Of a DNA stretch of 64,000 bases, positions 12,201-23,484 are shown piece by piece. The notes beneath the pieces are model-generated. The model was given only the letters and a program-made list of their open reading frames with translations, did not search any database and was not told the origin of the DNA. How positions within the stretch are numbered: position 1 is the stretch's first letter; every line of letters begins with the position of its first letter. The stretch spans positions 1 to 64,000 of the forward strand of contig MU858147.1 in assembly GCA_033297075.1 (NCBI GenBank), written 5' to 3'. The translations under genes and the position numbers were made by a program. This DNA comes from Rhypophila decipiens. Its lineage: Eukaryota; Ascomycota; Sordariomycetes; Sordariales; Naviculisporaceae.

Positions 12201-12836
12201 ATCAGGAGCATGGCGCCGATGGACATCATGGTATTGATGCGGACATCGGCGCTCTGGGGATCCCGAATAGTGCGGGTGAAGAGCTCAAGAATCTTGAGCT
12301 CCTCGCCGGCAAAGTTGGTGGGGTTGACTTCAAGCAAGCTGAAGATGATGTAGGATGCCACCTCGCGCTCCGTGACATTCTGGCTGGAAGCAAGCTGCAC
12401 AAGAGCGGGGAAGAGCTCTGTCCACTGGCCATCCTCAAAATCGTCGGTTGCGATGGAGGCGATGAGGCGAGATTCCGCGTGGCGGCAAGCAGCGCTCTGT
12501 TCCCTCAACGTCGCCTGGACGAGGTGTTCTCTGACGGCGGGCTTCTGCTCCTTGGCAATCTTCTCCCAGTGCTTGTCTACCAACCGGTTTGCTGTGATGG
12601 CGGCCTGTTGGCGGATGGCAACATTGGGCTCGGTTGCTATGAGCTCGATGAGGAGCAGGAGAGACTCGGGGTGGACGTAGTAGTTTTTCTGAAGCGCAGC
12701 CGTGACCGCCTTGACCTTTTGTGTGTCGGCTGCGAAGACAGACGTCAATATTGCGTCCCAAGCCAGTAAAAACGGGGCATCAAAACTTACGAACTTGCGA
12801 CTCCAGAAGGAGCGCAGCCAACCTTTGCTTGTCCAT
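9297..12836 (-). CDS. KAP123: Importin beta of the Kap123/importin-4 type, 1095 aa
   Basis: Three exons: 12791-12836, 10425-12729 and 9297-10233. The introns are 12730-12790 (61 nt) and 10234-10424 (191 nt, with a CTAAC branch point). All joins keep frame. The start is fixed by MDKQRLAALLLESQV, which splices to PDTQKVKAVTAAL, the importin-beta N-terminal helix and first HEAT repeat. The protein is HEAT repeats throughout, with an acidic insert (EDEMEDEDDEDWEDYG) that suits contact with basic cargo. The length matches yeast Kap123, about 1113 aa. Kap123 carries ribosomal proteins and histones H3/H4 into the nucleus in a Ran-GTP cycle. A 488-codon plus-strand frame inside it (11303-12769) is an antisense shadow. 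Confidence 0.93.
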
Positions 12837-14097
12837 AGCAGAGGATGGAGAAAAGAGAATCGAACAGAGATATAAAGGGGTATCAAATAAGGAGGCGTAA
12901 CTCGTGAAGCGGAAGGGAATATGGACGGAAAAAGCGAAAGAGGATGGACTTGGAGTTGAGGGATGGAAAGGGGAAGAGATGAAAAGAAGAAGAAAAGAAG
13001 GGACGGCCTCTTGGGCGGAAGGCACCGAAGAAGGCACCTTTTGTTCGTCGCGAGTGAGCAAGAGAGTGGGATTGGGGAGCCCGAGGACCCTGGCTGCAAA
13101 AAATTTTGGTTTTCCCAAATTTCCTGTGGACACTGGCCGATAAGAGATAAGCCCACTGAGTTTTCCCCGAGTCCCACTGGTCGAGGTTTCAAGTGCGGGG
13201 CAAGGAGGGGTCGTCGAGCAACTCAAGCTGCTCCCAACGTGGGGCTAAAATAGCTGCTTTTCGGTTTTCCATCGACACAACGGCCGGGAAAAGAAGGTTC
13301 GCAGAAAAGTTCAATGTAAAATGAGCAATGCCTAGGTTGAGCGTTGCTTCTAGCGTCATGACGTGGACCAAAATTGGAGCGTGGAGTCGCTCACCGCCTT
13401 GTTTATTCCGTTGAAGATTTTTATCCGATGGGACCCTGAAAGTTCTCCATTGTCTTTTTTTGTTCGGGTCAATTTCGTCTGCTCTTTGTTGTCGAAGCAA
13501 CTGTCGAGCTCGGATCCAGGCCCCCTTTTTCCCACAATGCCATTGTCCATAACTGAGGATGTATTCAAACGAAATGTACTGGTATTTTGCTTCCACGGCC
13601 AGTGTTTGACCTAGGTGAATCGTCAGTCCAGGCATTCTTTTTTGTTTCCGCCTTGGTTTTCTTGATGCCTGCCCACGGAGTACCCGTCCAGTACGAGTCA
13701 ATAAAATCCCAGGCAACAGTGAACCTCTTTTGGTACCAACACCCTCCAAATTTGGATGCCATTTTATCAAGGACTCTCTCTGAGCCCGGTCTATGAAGAA
13801 ATATATGATCAGGTACGAACTATCCATCACCGCTTCGGTTTTGTGCTACCATGGCTGCGGTTGCATCACCATCTGCCGACATCCGTGAATATGACCATTA
13901 TCGCCGAAATGGCCCAGACGAACCTGCTATCCGACAGAAAAAAGAAAGACAAAAGGAATACAAACTATATTCAAAATACACCAAAAAAAATTGCACTTCA
14001 AATCTATACAACCAACCCTAACCCTGGAACGTCAACAAGCCCAAGCCCAAGGACTTCCAAGCGAAACAATATCCATCAAACTTGCATAAATCCAGTC
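12837..14097. other. Intergenic, nothing recognised
   Basis: This holds the promoter of the importin gene and the 3' flank of the RTA1-like gene. Frames at 13189-13830 (minus) and 13756-14601 (plus) have no family resemblance and are biased only by local base composition. Confidence 0.45.
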
Positions 14098-15127
14098 TCA
14101 AACCGCCATATCGACCCTTCTATCCCTCCTCTCCTGCCTCGATCCGCGATCCATCATCTGGTACTCGCTCCCCTCATCCGTGGTCTCTCCCCCAGATCCC
14201 TTCCCCCTCCCGCCAGCAGGAATCTCCTTGTACCCAATGAGCACCCTGCCAGGGTGATAGACCAAGAAAAGAAGCGTGACAAGCACCATCAAGGCGCCAT
14301 CCAAAAGAAACAGGTAAACCTCGCTCTGCATCAAGACGTTATCCCACCCCAGAGCGTACTCAATCATCCTAAACATACTCCGCACCATGATCAACGCACT
14401 ACTTGCGTACAGCACCCAGAGGAGTTGCGTCCACGGCGTAGTCACTCCAAAGCTCCTGCTCGTAGGCTGTTTCCTCATTCTCATGTGGAAGAGCACGGTG
14501 GTGATGATGAACAATCCAAAGACGACCACCTGGATACCCAATCCCGCAAGGACGACGTTATTCCCCAGATCCTGGTCTTTCTTGGTTTTCGCAGAAGATA
14601 ACATTCCGCCGCCGGCACCTTGGGCCGCAAAGGAAAGCACATCGCCGGCTACAAAGATCTTGGTGAGCCAGGACACGCGGATCAGAGACAGGTGAGCTGC
14701 GTCGAGGAGACGGATGATTCTGCCGAGAACCATGTATATCGATGCTGCGAACAGCGCGGGGGCGAGGAGGATGGTGAGGGCTTGGAGGATGTACGGCCCT
14801 CGGACCCATTCGTCGGGCTCTTGGGATGCTTGGATTGCTCGCCCCATGTAGCCGACTGCTTCGACTGTTGTGGAGAAAGGGAGGATGTTAGTTGGTGATT
14901 CGGACGAGTAGATGAATGCGGGAATAGAGAATAAGTGCAAGGGACAAGTGAAGGCACTTACACAGACACCCGAGCACAAAGGGGATAAAGTACCACGTCC
15001 TCCGCCTGATCATCAATATCAGGTGAGCAACTGTGACGAGGGCAAAGATGACGATAAAGGCCACCTCGCCGCCGAGGGAGGGATCATAGTGGTAGTAGAT
15101 GAACTTTTGCTTCCCCGTGTCGGACAT
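14098..15127 (-). CDS. RTA1-like seven-helix membrane protein, 310 aa
   Basis: Two exons: 14962-15127 and 14098-14864. The intron at 14865-14960 runs from GTAAGT to ACAACAG. Splicing restores the family signature GCLFEAVGYMGRA at the join (residues about 53-65), which strongly supports the model. The N terminus YYHYDPSLGGEVAF also matches the family. Seven hydrophobic helices follow, and the tail is cytosolic and rich in Gly, Arg and Asp. The fungal RTA1/RTM1 family (lipid-translocating exporter family in databases) is linked to resistance to toxic compounds and to lipid asymmetry. The substrate of this member is unknown. Confidence 0.92.
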
Positions 15128-16701
15128 GGCTGGGTCTTGGAAGTGTTGACGATGTAGTCGTGTTGATTCTTCGTTCGACTGGGCTTTGAGGTTGATGACG
15201 ATGATGAGAACTGACTGATGTTGTTTTGCCCTTTTTCAAGTTGGTTAATATGAGTTTTTGTATATGACTCTCGGCCTTGGGTGTACTCGTAATAAGAGAC
15301 AGTGTTGTGTGTGGTGTAACTCGAATACAGGCTGAAGCTGAAGATGAGGACGTAGTCCTTATATGTATGGTTGACGAGTGCCATGTGCTGAAAAGCCAAA
15401 CGTTGGATCTCGGTTCCGGTTTCGTGTTTTAGTGCCCTGCCAGTTACTATGTTTGCATGCCCTCAAGGTCGAGAAGGATGGAATAGCCTCGGAGATCGGC
15501 AGTGTGTGATACCTCTTCGACGTCAAGCATTCTACACTGCGGCCGTGTCAAGAGGTGTCGGAGAAAGAAAAGAACACTGCCATCCAGGCCAACAATGTGT
15601 TTTTCACCCGCCAAAAGAATCCTCCTTCCAAAAGACCAGACATGGCCTGCGTCTGAGCCTCAGATCACTACCATGACCCTTGTTCCCCTATCTCCTATCC
15701 GTATACGGAGTAACGGGCGCGGAATATTCCGTGCATCGTGTCCAATGAAGTGGGATATTAACCGAACCCGAACGGGAATCTCGGAGACGACGACGACCAA
15801 ATCTAATCTCCACCAGCCATTTGCGACAAGGATCTCTTGTTTAGGTTGGTAGGCGTCTCTGATAGGGCTGACGTGTTCTCGACCACCCTTCGGACCCCGG
15901 CCTGCGCTTAAGCTGACATGTCTTGGCTGTCAGGGCAAGGAATCCTGGCCGTCGTCGTGGGTTGTATTTTAGTTTCGTCGGGTTTGCCCTGCGTTGGTCG
16001 GTTGACTGAATCGGTGTATATAGGGACATTAATTCCGAGTCTACAAATAACGAAGCCTTGGGAAATTTACTTGGTTACAACTTGAAGGGCTCGTAACCTT
16101 GCTGATCAGATACACTGACTTGACTATCGTATGGAACTTGTCACCTCGGAGACTGCAGGACCTGGACAGACCGGGGACATTCGTAATGATTGGGGCGCGG
16201 TCCTCGTGCGACGTGAGATTTGACTTGGGATGCTACCTGTTGGTTTGGTTCCTGGTTTTCGGAAAGATAAGAAGACCGTTGTCCGAGCCATTTCAGACTC
16301 CTCGTCGCCAATTACGGCCGATGTTGTTGATACGCTTTTTAAGACAAACCTCCAACCCCCATATTGAGCAGTAGACTCGCAAGCGGTCACCCAAGGTAGT
16401 TTTAAGTTGCCATCAATAACTCGACTGGATAATTTTCTCATAGCTCTGCCCGCACCGCAAAGTCTGATGATATCGGCAACCTCATCAACATCTAGCAATC
16501 CACGCCTAACGACTTGATTCGGTCTCGTCGGATTGCGAGTACCATATCCGTAGAACTGACGGAACAGTCTCAACATTACCAAACTGTCCCAGGCCGCTTG
16601 GTAATCGTAACCTCAGCCACAATCTCGGTGAGAATCTTACATGGCCCCGGTCTCGCTTTCGCTTTCGTGGAGTTCAGCGACCTTTTCTCTCGCATGCCCG
16701 C
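15128..16701. other. Intergenic with one doubtful minus-strand frame
   Basis: A minus-strand frame from ATG at about 16576 to 16124 (150 codons) is open but unrecognised, without introns or a visible domain, and I do not call it a gene. One TACGGAGTA copy lies at 15704-15712. The rest shows nothing. Confidence 0.4.
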
Positions 16702-17649
16702 CTAGATGACATTCTTCAACTCCTGACCAGCCAAGAACCTCCTCAGATTCTCCTCAATCAACTTCTCCGCCCCCTGCGGCCGTCCCCCCGCAGCATGCGG
16801 CGACACAACAACATTCGGCGCCGTCCACAGCCGGCTCTCCTCGGGAAGCGGCTCCGTCTCAAAGACATCGAGCGCCGCACCTCCCAGCCTGCCCTCCTCC
16901 AACGCATCCACCAGCGCGTCCTCGTCGACCGACATGCCGCGTCCCACATTCACGACCCACGCATGCTTGGGCAACAGCTCAATCCGCTCCTTGTTCAACG
17001 CATGCTTCGTGGCCTCGCTCCCCGGTAGAATCATCACCAAGGCATCCGTCTCTTTGAACAGCTCTGGCAGCTTGTCCTCCGAAAAGACCTCAATCCCGTC
17101 CCTCACGCCGGGCGTCCTCGCCACACCCCTAACCTTGGCCCCCAGCGCAGTCAGATAAGGGGTGATTGTTTTTGCGATATTTCCAAACCCCCAAATGGTA
17201 ACATTCGCATCTCGCAGCGTGGTGAACTTGCCCTTGGGACGATCGGGCTGTGGTCCGCCCAAATGACCCGGCCATTCCCGGCGGACTTGATAATCGCGCA
17301 TTTCGTAGAATCGTCTCGCAGCGTTGAGGAGTAAACCGAGCGTGTGTTCCGCTACTGTACGGTCGTGGAGTCCAGAACCGGTGGTGATTTGCACCTTGGA
17401 CTTGTCAAAGCCTGCGTTTAGCACATCATTTGGACCTGCTGCTAGGGATTGGATCCATTTGAGCTTGGTAAGCTTGGAGACGGCATCGCGGAGGTTGGCG
17501 GGCGTGTTGCACCAGGTTACGAGGACTTCTGCGTCGGAGTGCTCGTCGGCGATGGGGACTGTCACGTCGTAGGGAATCAAAGTTAGGCCGGGGAAGCCTT
17601 CAATGAGGGAAGCCTCCAGGACGAGGGAGGTCGGGTAGAGCAGCTTCAT
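16702..17649 (-). CDS. D-isomer-specific 2-hydroxyacid dehydrogenase, 315 aa
   Basis: A single-exon gene. Members of this family reduce 2-oxo acids to D-2-hydroxy acids with NADH or NADPH. The Rossmann motif GFGNIA is at residues 154-159. The catalytic residues of the family are present: Arg237 in NVGRG, Glu264 in DVFETEPLP and His285 in SPHAAGG. The length is normal. No signal peptide or clear peroxisomal signal is seen (the C terminus is LKNVI), so a cytosolic enzyme is likely. The substrate (glyoxylate, hydroxypyruvate or another 2-oxo acid) cannot be told from the motifs. The flanking genes give no pathway context. Confidence 0.93.
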   Translation of the reverse strand: MKLLYPTSLVLEASLIEGFPGLTLIPYDVTVPIADEHSDAEVLVTWCNTPANLRDAVSKLTKLKWIQSLAAGPNDVLNAGFDKSKVQITTGSGLHDRTVAEHTLGLLLNAARRFYEMRDYQVRREWPGHLGGPQPDRPKGKFTTLRDANVTIWGFGNIAKTITPYLTALGAKVRGVARTPGVRDGIEVFSEDKLPELFKETDALVMILPGSEATKHALNKERIELLPKHAWVVNVGRGMSVDEDALVDALEEGRLGGAALDVFETEPLPEESRLWTAPNVVVSPHAAGGRPQGAEKLIEENLRRFLAGQELKNVI

Positions 17650-18557
17650 TTTTGTGGCTTCTTTGAGGTAGGCAAGGGATGATGGTGAGTACGAGGTTGT
17701 TCTTAGGTGATTGTTGATGTTTGGAGGAATCGAGTTGGTGATGTTTGGAGGAATCGAGTTGGTGATGTTGGCATTTACTCCGTGTCGGTGTTAGGTCGGG
17801 ATCAGATGAACCGATGTTGAGATGAGGGGTTATTATTAGCGGGATCCGGGACGGGAAGCGGAGCTTTGTATCCGGGACCTTTGCTCTCCACCTGGATTGC
17901 TGTAATTGCTGCTGATTTCACACAGGAAAGACGCAAGCCTTGAAAGGAGATTGGTCCTGATGTTTATACTGAATTCCTTTTGGCTCTGCACTATGATTGA
18001 TGCTGGGTTTGGCGGGGTAAATAATGGCACAATTTTGGAGGGGTCATCGAGAGTGACGTCGGCCGGGAGTGGAACCCAACGGCGACCAACGGTTGGGCGG
18101 AATGCCTGTATTCAGGCAGACCGGATTCCGGCTTCGGAGCTTCCCGAGAAGCAACCAAATACTAAAAGCGATTGTTTCTGATCACTGTCTTGATGTTTGA
18201 TCTCCCAGTTCATGAAATCCCATAATTTTATTCCGCTTATCGGTCATAGTTTTACCACATCCGTGAGTCCACGACGGTCGCTCATCAAGACCGACCGCTG
18301 CGCTTCAAACTCGGCATCTAAGCTTGTTGATGATGAGGCAAGCACCAAGGAATAATCGAGCTCCATGGACCGATTTGTATGTTAAACTTCACCCAGTAAC
18401 CGTGCCAGACGGGCAGCTAATATACCTTACCGGTCTTTACATATCCTGGCTGTGATACCCTTCCCACCTGCTGACTCGCTTCACCCACCAAGAAGTGGAT
18501 ATATCAGCCCGAAACCTTGATGACAATCCCATCCAGCAAATAAGCATAGCATCAACC
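17650..18557. other. Intergenic promoter region
   Basis: The upstream region of the hydroxyacid dehydrogenase holds the 24-bp tandem duplication described separately. Beyond it, up to the tRNA gene, no gene is visible. Confidence 0.45.
17716..17769. repeat. 24-bp tandem duplication in a promoter
   Basis: GATGTTTGGAGGAATCGAGT recurs with a period of 24 bp, giving two full copies and a partial third. It lies 67-120 bp upstream of the dehydrogenase start codon, so it could duplicate a regulatory site. Confidence 0.8.
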
Positions 18558-18648
18558 GCCCTCTTGGCTCAGTGGTAGAGCGTATCACTAGTACCTCCAG
18601 CTGGAGTAGTACATGATAAGGTCATCAGTTCGATTCTGATAGAGGGCA
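18558..18648 (+). tRNA. tRNA-Thr (anticodon AGU) with intron
   Basis: The acceptor stem GCCCTCT pairs with AGAGGGC, followed by discriminator A at 18648. The D-arm is GCTC-AGTGGTA-GAGC. The anticodon stem TATCA/TGATA encloses a 26-nt unspliced loop. Removing 19 nt after position 37 leaves CTAGTAA, with anticodon AGT at positions 34-36. The T-arm is ATCAG-TTCGATT-CTGAT. The 3' CCA is not encoded, as expected in a nucleus. The intron is at the canonical place, one base 3' of the anticodon. Confidence 0.93.
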
Positions 18649-19411
18649 AGAAACCAGCAAGTAGCAAGATGTATGCATCATTCGACAGAAGTAGCATAAC
18701 CCCCTATTTTTAGTTTTAACGATAATTGTTTTCCCTTTTATATTACGACTCTGAAGCAGCAATTTGTACATCTTTCTTATCACAGGTTCCTTGCCCTCTC
18801 GGGCCTCTCATCCCTTGATTGCAGTGCGAGGTCGACCGGGGTGCTTTCTTGGCGAGAGGACATGGAAGGAGCGGTGATGCACAAGTCCGATGCTTGGGTT
18901 TGTTTTTGGTGCGGTGAGACGAATGAGATCACCGGATGGAGGGGGGATGCAAATTCCGTGCAGTTGCACCTTGTCTATCAAGTCCGATGTCGTGGGTCTT
19001 GTTGTTTACACCTTCTTGATGAGACGAATTAAGCTAAAGCGGGAAAGGCAAGCCCTTGATTCCGTCTGTGTGATTTTGGGAAGGCAGGGGCCATCGACGA
19101 GTCTGTGGGCAGTAAACGGGTGCAAGTCTGCAGTGGGATTCAAGACCGATATCACTGAATATTTAATATAAGTCTTTCTTATTGTTTATTCAGAATCCTG
19201 ACGATAGGTTTTAAGGTACTGTTGACTTTCTTCTTACCTTTTACTCAGTATTCTGACAATAGGATTTATCCTGCCAGACCTACCAAGTGGGTGCCCCTAG
19301 TATTACCCATATTTAACCATGCCCCGAGCCCGCTCGTTTTCTTTCCTCCCGGTTCCAGCATCAACAACTAGATTATCTTCCGCGACAGTCACCGGCACAA
19401 AGCCCATCACA
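18649..19411. other. Intergenic with a degenerate direct repeat
   Basis: No gene is supported. Two related segments of about 45 bp lie at roughly 19171-19216 and 19229-19276; both contain TTCTTA, TTTA-TCAG and TTCTGAC-ATAGG blocks. They look like a diverged duplication. Confidence 0.4.
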
Positions 19412-19950
19412 ATGTCGACTCCCATCACACACATTGTCCTTCTGGGCATCAAGTCGGATACAAAGCCCGATGATGTCAAGACTGTAAGTTTCCATTCCCC
19501 AGTTTTACGACATGTACTCGGTGCGGATGCCAAGACCATCACTGGTAAGAAAACATTAACCTGGAAGCTGATATTCAACATGACGCAGGCAATTACTCGG
19601 TTTATTGCACTCAAGGACGACTGTCTGCACCCTACAGCCCAACAGCCTTACATCACGTCGATCAAAGGCGGCGAGGACAACTCGATTGAAGGATTGCATG
19701 TACGTTGTTACCTTTATCTTGACTCTTTTCCTCTGCCTTGACTTTATATTCACATGCAGTGAGTGTCTTTCTTGCCTCAGATGCTGACCAAATCACCATC
19801 CAGGGCGGTATAACCCACGCCTTCGTGGTCGAGTTCGCCTCGGCCGAGGACAGACTCTACTATATCCACCGGGACCCGGCTCATAGGGCGTTTATCCAGT
19901 TTGTCGGCGGCCTGATTGATAAGCTCATCGTGGTCGATTTTGCATCTTGA
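19412..19950 (+). CDS. Stress-responsive A/B barrel (Dabb) domain protein, 109 aa
   Basis: Three exons: 19412-19483, 19589-19699 and 19804-19950. The introns (GTAAGT...GCAG and GTACGT...CCAG) are both phase 0. The protein starts MSTPITHIVLLGIKSD, continues with GGEDNSIEGLH and GGITHAFVVEFAS, and ends with DPAHRAFIQF and KLIVVDF. This is the dimeric alpha-beta barrel pattern of the Dabb family, whose members range from plant stress proteins to polyketide cyclase-like enzymes. The length is typical. An in-frame ATG at 19319 would add 31 residues rich in Ser, Arg and Thr without acidic residues, which could be a mitochondrial presequence. No enzyme activity can be assigned. Confidence 0.87.
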
Positions 19951-19951
19951 T

Positions 19952-20135
19952 GCATTTATTCGAGCTAGTTGAGGCATTTATTCCAGTCAGTCGGGGCATT
20001 TATTCCAGTCAGTCGGGGCATTTACTCCAGTCAGTCGGGGCATTTATTCACGCCAGTTAATATATTTGTTCCAGCTAGTCAAGGCATCTTTTCCACTCAG
20101 TCAGGGCATCTATTCCAGCTAGTCAAAGCATATAT
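19952..20135. repeat. 22-bp minisatellite array 1, eight units
   Basis: Eight tandem units of exactly 22 bp, type GCATTTATTCCAGTCAGTC plus GGG, start 1 bp after the Dabb stop codon. Units fall into two sub-types, AGTCAGTC and AGCTAGTC. On the minus strand the units read GGAATAAATGC and so carry AATAAA. The array lies between the convergent Dabb and Aurora kinase genes. The same family recurs, inverted, at 45.5 kb. Confidence 0.92.
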
Positions 20136-20456
20136 TATACAAGAGTCGTGCTTGTATATAGGAGCATTTGTGCTTGTTTTAGGCTGTTTATCAAGCCGTT
20201 ATCTTTGGGAGAGGTCAAGTCACGGTATTGGCGGAATTTCAGCGGGCATGTGCACTGTCTTTGCCTGCCATGTCCTACATCTACTACCAAACCGCGCCAT
20301 AGCTCGTATTTCCTTAAAGGAATATACACCAATAAATTAATTCCACACGCATACAAGAAACATTTAAACAAGCTTCTTCATGCCCAAGACATGACGGTGA
20401 TGGTCTGCCTGAACTATTATATCGGGTGCTACGTTGCGCGTAATTTCAATAATCCC

Positions 20457-21690
20457 TCACGCTCCATGGGTGTTCTCGTGGTCTGTGGTTGTCCTGCGCT
20501 GCTGACAGTGCTTGATGATCCAAGGGTGCTGTTGGACCTGCTCAAGCGATAGCCTCTCTTTGGGGTTGACGACAATTAACTAGGATAGCACAGGGTGTTG
20601 TTAGTTCCAGCCTCAACAGGTCGTATAGATATGCAAAGACACTACCACTTACCCTCTTGATCAAATCCGTCGCGTCCTTGCTAACAAACGACGGAACCTT
20701 CAGGTCAGCCTTGACGATCCTCTTGGCCGTAATGGCTGGCGGGTCGTCAAACGGGGCTCGGCCGACCAGGAATTCATAGGTCAGCACACCCAAAGCCCAC
20801 AAGTCAACCTTTTCGTCGTACGAGTGGCCTGGGGCGAGCGGCACAATCATCTCGGGAGGGAGGTAATCCAGGGTTCCGCAATAAGTAGTCCTCCGGTTGC
20901 TAGGAGCATGCACACTCCAGCCAAAGTCTGAAATCTTGATCTCCCCGTGGATACCTAACAGTATGTTCTCGGGCTTGATATCCCGATGAATGACATGCTT
21001 GACATGGAGGTATTTCAACGCGCTAGCCATCTGCGCAATATAACCCGCTGCCTTGGCCTCCTCGAACCGGCCTGCTTTGGTCAAGTGCTTGTAGAGCTCG
21101 CCCTTGCCAGCATACTCGAGAATGAGAAAGATACGCTTGGTGTCGTGGAAGTAACCGTACAACTTGAGAACATTGGGATGACTCAAGTTGCTCTGGATCT
21201 CAATCTCGCGGCGGACTTGCTTTTCGACGCGGCCCTGGTGTAGCTCGTTCTTGTAGAGGACTTTGAGCGCGCAGATGAAGCCGTGTTCGCGTTCGCGCGC
21301 CAGGTACACGCGACCAAACTTGCCCTTGCCCAACGGCTTGCCGATCTCAAACATGCCGAGGTGTAGTTTGCTAGAAGACTTTTTCACGGCCGCCGGTTGC
21401 TTGACAAGTGGGGCCACCGGTCTCTTCTCATCTTCTTGTGCGTCGTCTTGATTCGATTCAGTTGTGCTCGGAGTTTGCGGAGAAGGGAGTGCTTGTTCGC
21501 GCAGCGATGCTGCAGCTTGGAGAGCGATTTTGACGAGGCTCGGCATCTTTGGCATGTAGGAGTATATTGATTGCGAGGAGACGGTGCCCTATTTGGAAGG
21601 TCAGATTCATTACTCTGACAAGTATTGAGCCTTTGGCTGGCAGCATACCTTTGTTTTCGGGGCGTGTTCGCTGTCGTCGTCGAGCGACAT
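20457..21690 (-). CDS. ARK1: Aurora kinase (Ark1/Ipl1 type), 366 aa
   Basis: Three exons: 21649-21690, 20653-21588 and 20457-20579, all joined in phase 0. The first exon encodes only [14 protein letters not shown]; without it the frame would start at an internal ATG at 21555. The kinase domain has the Gly loop GKGKFGRV (from about residue 101), Lys123 in [13 protein letters not shown] (215 on), DFGW (235 on), an activation loop RRTTYCGT with the regulatory Thr, and PPE in place of APE. The last exon supplies [17 protein letters not shown]. These features are specific to Aurora kinases, which drive chromosome segregation and cytokinesis within the chromosomal passenger complex (INCENP, survivin). 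A single Aurora is usual in ascomycetes. Confidence 0.94.
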
Positions 21691-22716
21691 ACCCCCCAAA
21701 CGGAGCTCTAGGGCGCTTATTGCCATTTCCGTGTGTGCTTGGTCAGAAGAATTTGTGCAGACTGAAATCGGTGCTGTCTTTTTGTTGTAATTATCCGGGA
21801 AGAAATGAACTTGCTGAAATCACTGGATGGATTGTTCTTGGCAATCAGCTGGCAGCGAAAGATCGGATGGTTGTTGTTGCGGGGGCAACCTCCTCCAGTG
21901 GTCCCGACAGAATGGGACGGCTTTGTCACTGGCAGTTTCCAGACGACCGTTCACAGGGCTTGGATGACATCACCTTGACAACTTGCTTTTTCAACAAAGC
22001 AATTTATCATTCAACATGAGCATAGTCTAAAGCTTACAGCATAGATACAATAAACGTCTCCCTTTTCCGGCGGGTTGGCAATGGCCTGTCTGCTCATGCA
22101 CCAGGGCGGCCCATAAAGAGCTTTTTTATAGGCATACGTGGTACTTGGTGCTGTCACAAGTGTAGTGTGGAAGTTGTATGGCTGAGCAGAGGTGGGTTTT
22201 GACTGGTCTTGGCAACAGCCTTATCGATCGCTTCTCTATGTGTGCCTTCCTTTCTGCCAGCAAGTTCCTGAATGTTTTGGTCGCTGCTGTGACCCTTTTC
22301 GCTTATTGTCAAGTGTGAATTGGTTTGTTCCCTTGGTCTCTTTTATCCTTTCATGTCCCAATTTCTATTGTTCCATCTACTCTTCTATCCCTTCTTCTGT
22401 TAGCAACCACCTCAGCTGAATTAGTGTTCATTAGAATTGGGGCTTATTAAGTCTTGGTATAAAGTTACGTGTTGCTCTTACCTGCTAATCAGGCGTGAAA
22501 ATCTACCAAGGTCGGTATACCCGTTTGGGCTAAAGATATTTAGTGAAAGACCTGGCCTCGAAAGGGCCAAGATCAGAGGAAAATCTGCAAAAGAAGCAAT
22601 AACTAATACTACAATTTGAAGACGATCTGATCAACCACACCGACCAACATTCCTACCGAGTATCTGAAACCCAACTCGCACGTACCATCTGAGAATCCAT
22701 TACAGCTCTGAGCTAT
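21691..22716. other. Intergenic, nothing recognised
   Basis: This holds the promoter of the Aurora kinase and the 3' flank of the HsbA-like gene. No frame has coding character; no repeat or RNA gene was seen. Confidence 0.45.
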
Positions 22717-23484
22717 TCAAGCAACAAAAGCACGCTTGGCCTTCTTTCCGACGCCGACGTTTCCGAGGTCGAGGTTTCCGACATCAACACCCTCATAAGC
22801 CTTGATGGAGACCTCGATGGTGCCATGCAGAGAGTTGCTGTCAGAAGTGATCATCCTTCTTTCATCCGCGGGAGAGATGATGTCAATGAGGCCATAAGCA
22901 ATTGTCTGGGTTTATCGTGTTAACTTGCAGATCTCACAGACGGATTTTGGGAAAGGGGCTGGATGTACTCACGTCAACAACGCTCTCAATCTGACGCAGG
23001 ATCGTAGCAATGGGCTGTCCGACAATGGGGAGCGGGTTCAAAAGCCCGGCTTTGCCAATCAAGATGTTGAGGAGGGCCTGGTGGACGCGGACAAACTCTC
23101 TAAAAGCGTCGGCGATGGCTTTGGCACCGGGCACGTCGGCGATGGTGTCTCTGTCCTCTGTCATGGCCGCAATGGCCACCGTGGCTGTCGACACGATGTC
23201 GGTGAAGCCAGCAATAAGAATCTAACGTCGCGGAACGGTCAACATGTGTTTCTCCCAGGATACAGCAGCCGAGGGGGGAACGAGGCAGCGGAACTTACTG
23301 GGAAGGGGCCTTGGCCGATAATAATCAACGGTCCATTGATGATACTGATCGACTGGGCGGGGGCCTGGAGAGCCTGGGACTTGGTGGTCAAAGTTCGGAT
23401 GTTCTGGACGATCTGCGACGCGGTGAGGGCCGAGACGAGCGGCACTGCCAGGACGGCTGTCGCAAGGGTACGGAGAGAGACCAT
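22717..23484 (-). CDS. HsbA-like secreted cell-wall protein, 207 aa
   Basis: Three exons: 23299-23484, 22973-23221 and 22717-22905, all joined in phase 0 (GTAAGT...GTTAG; GTGAGT...CCCAG). The signal peptide is MVSLRTLATAVLAVPLVSAL. The mature protein is all-helical, with no cysteines, and follows the pattern of hydrophobic surface binding protein A / antigenic cell-wall galactomannoprotein (Pfam HsbA). In that family secreted proteins bind hydrophobic surfaces and help recruit cutinase-like enzymes, or sit in the wall. The C-terminal KKAKRAFVA shows no strong GPI signal. A plus-strand frame at 22925-23629 is a shadow. Confidence 0.85.

Noticed and set aside
11303..12769. A 488-codon open frame on the plus strand
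   Set aside because: It is antisense to the importin beta gene and spans its first intron with no domain of its own.
13756..14601. A 281-codon plus-strand frame rich in His, Pro and Arg
   Set aside because: It is antisense to the RTA1-like gene over half its length, and the remainder is low-complexity.
16124..16576. A 150-codon minus-strand frame
   Set aside because: Open, but with no recognisable domain, intron signals or flanking context; kept only as a remark in the intergenic entry.
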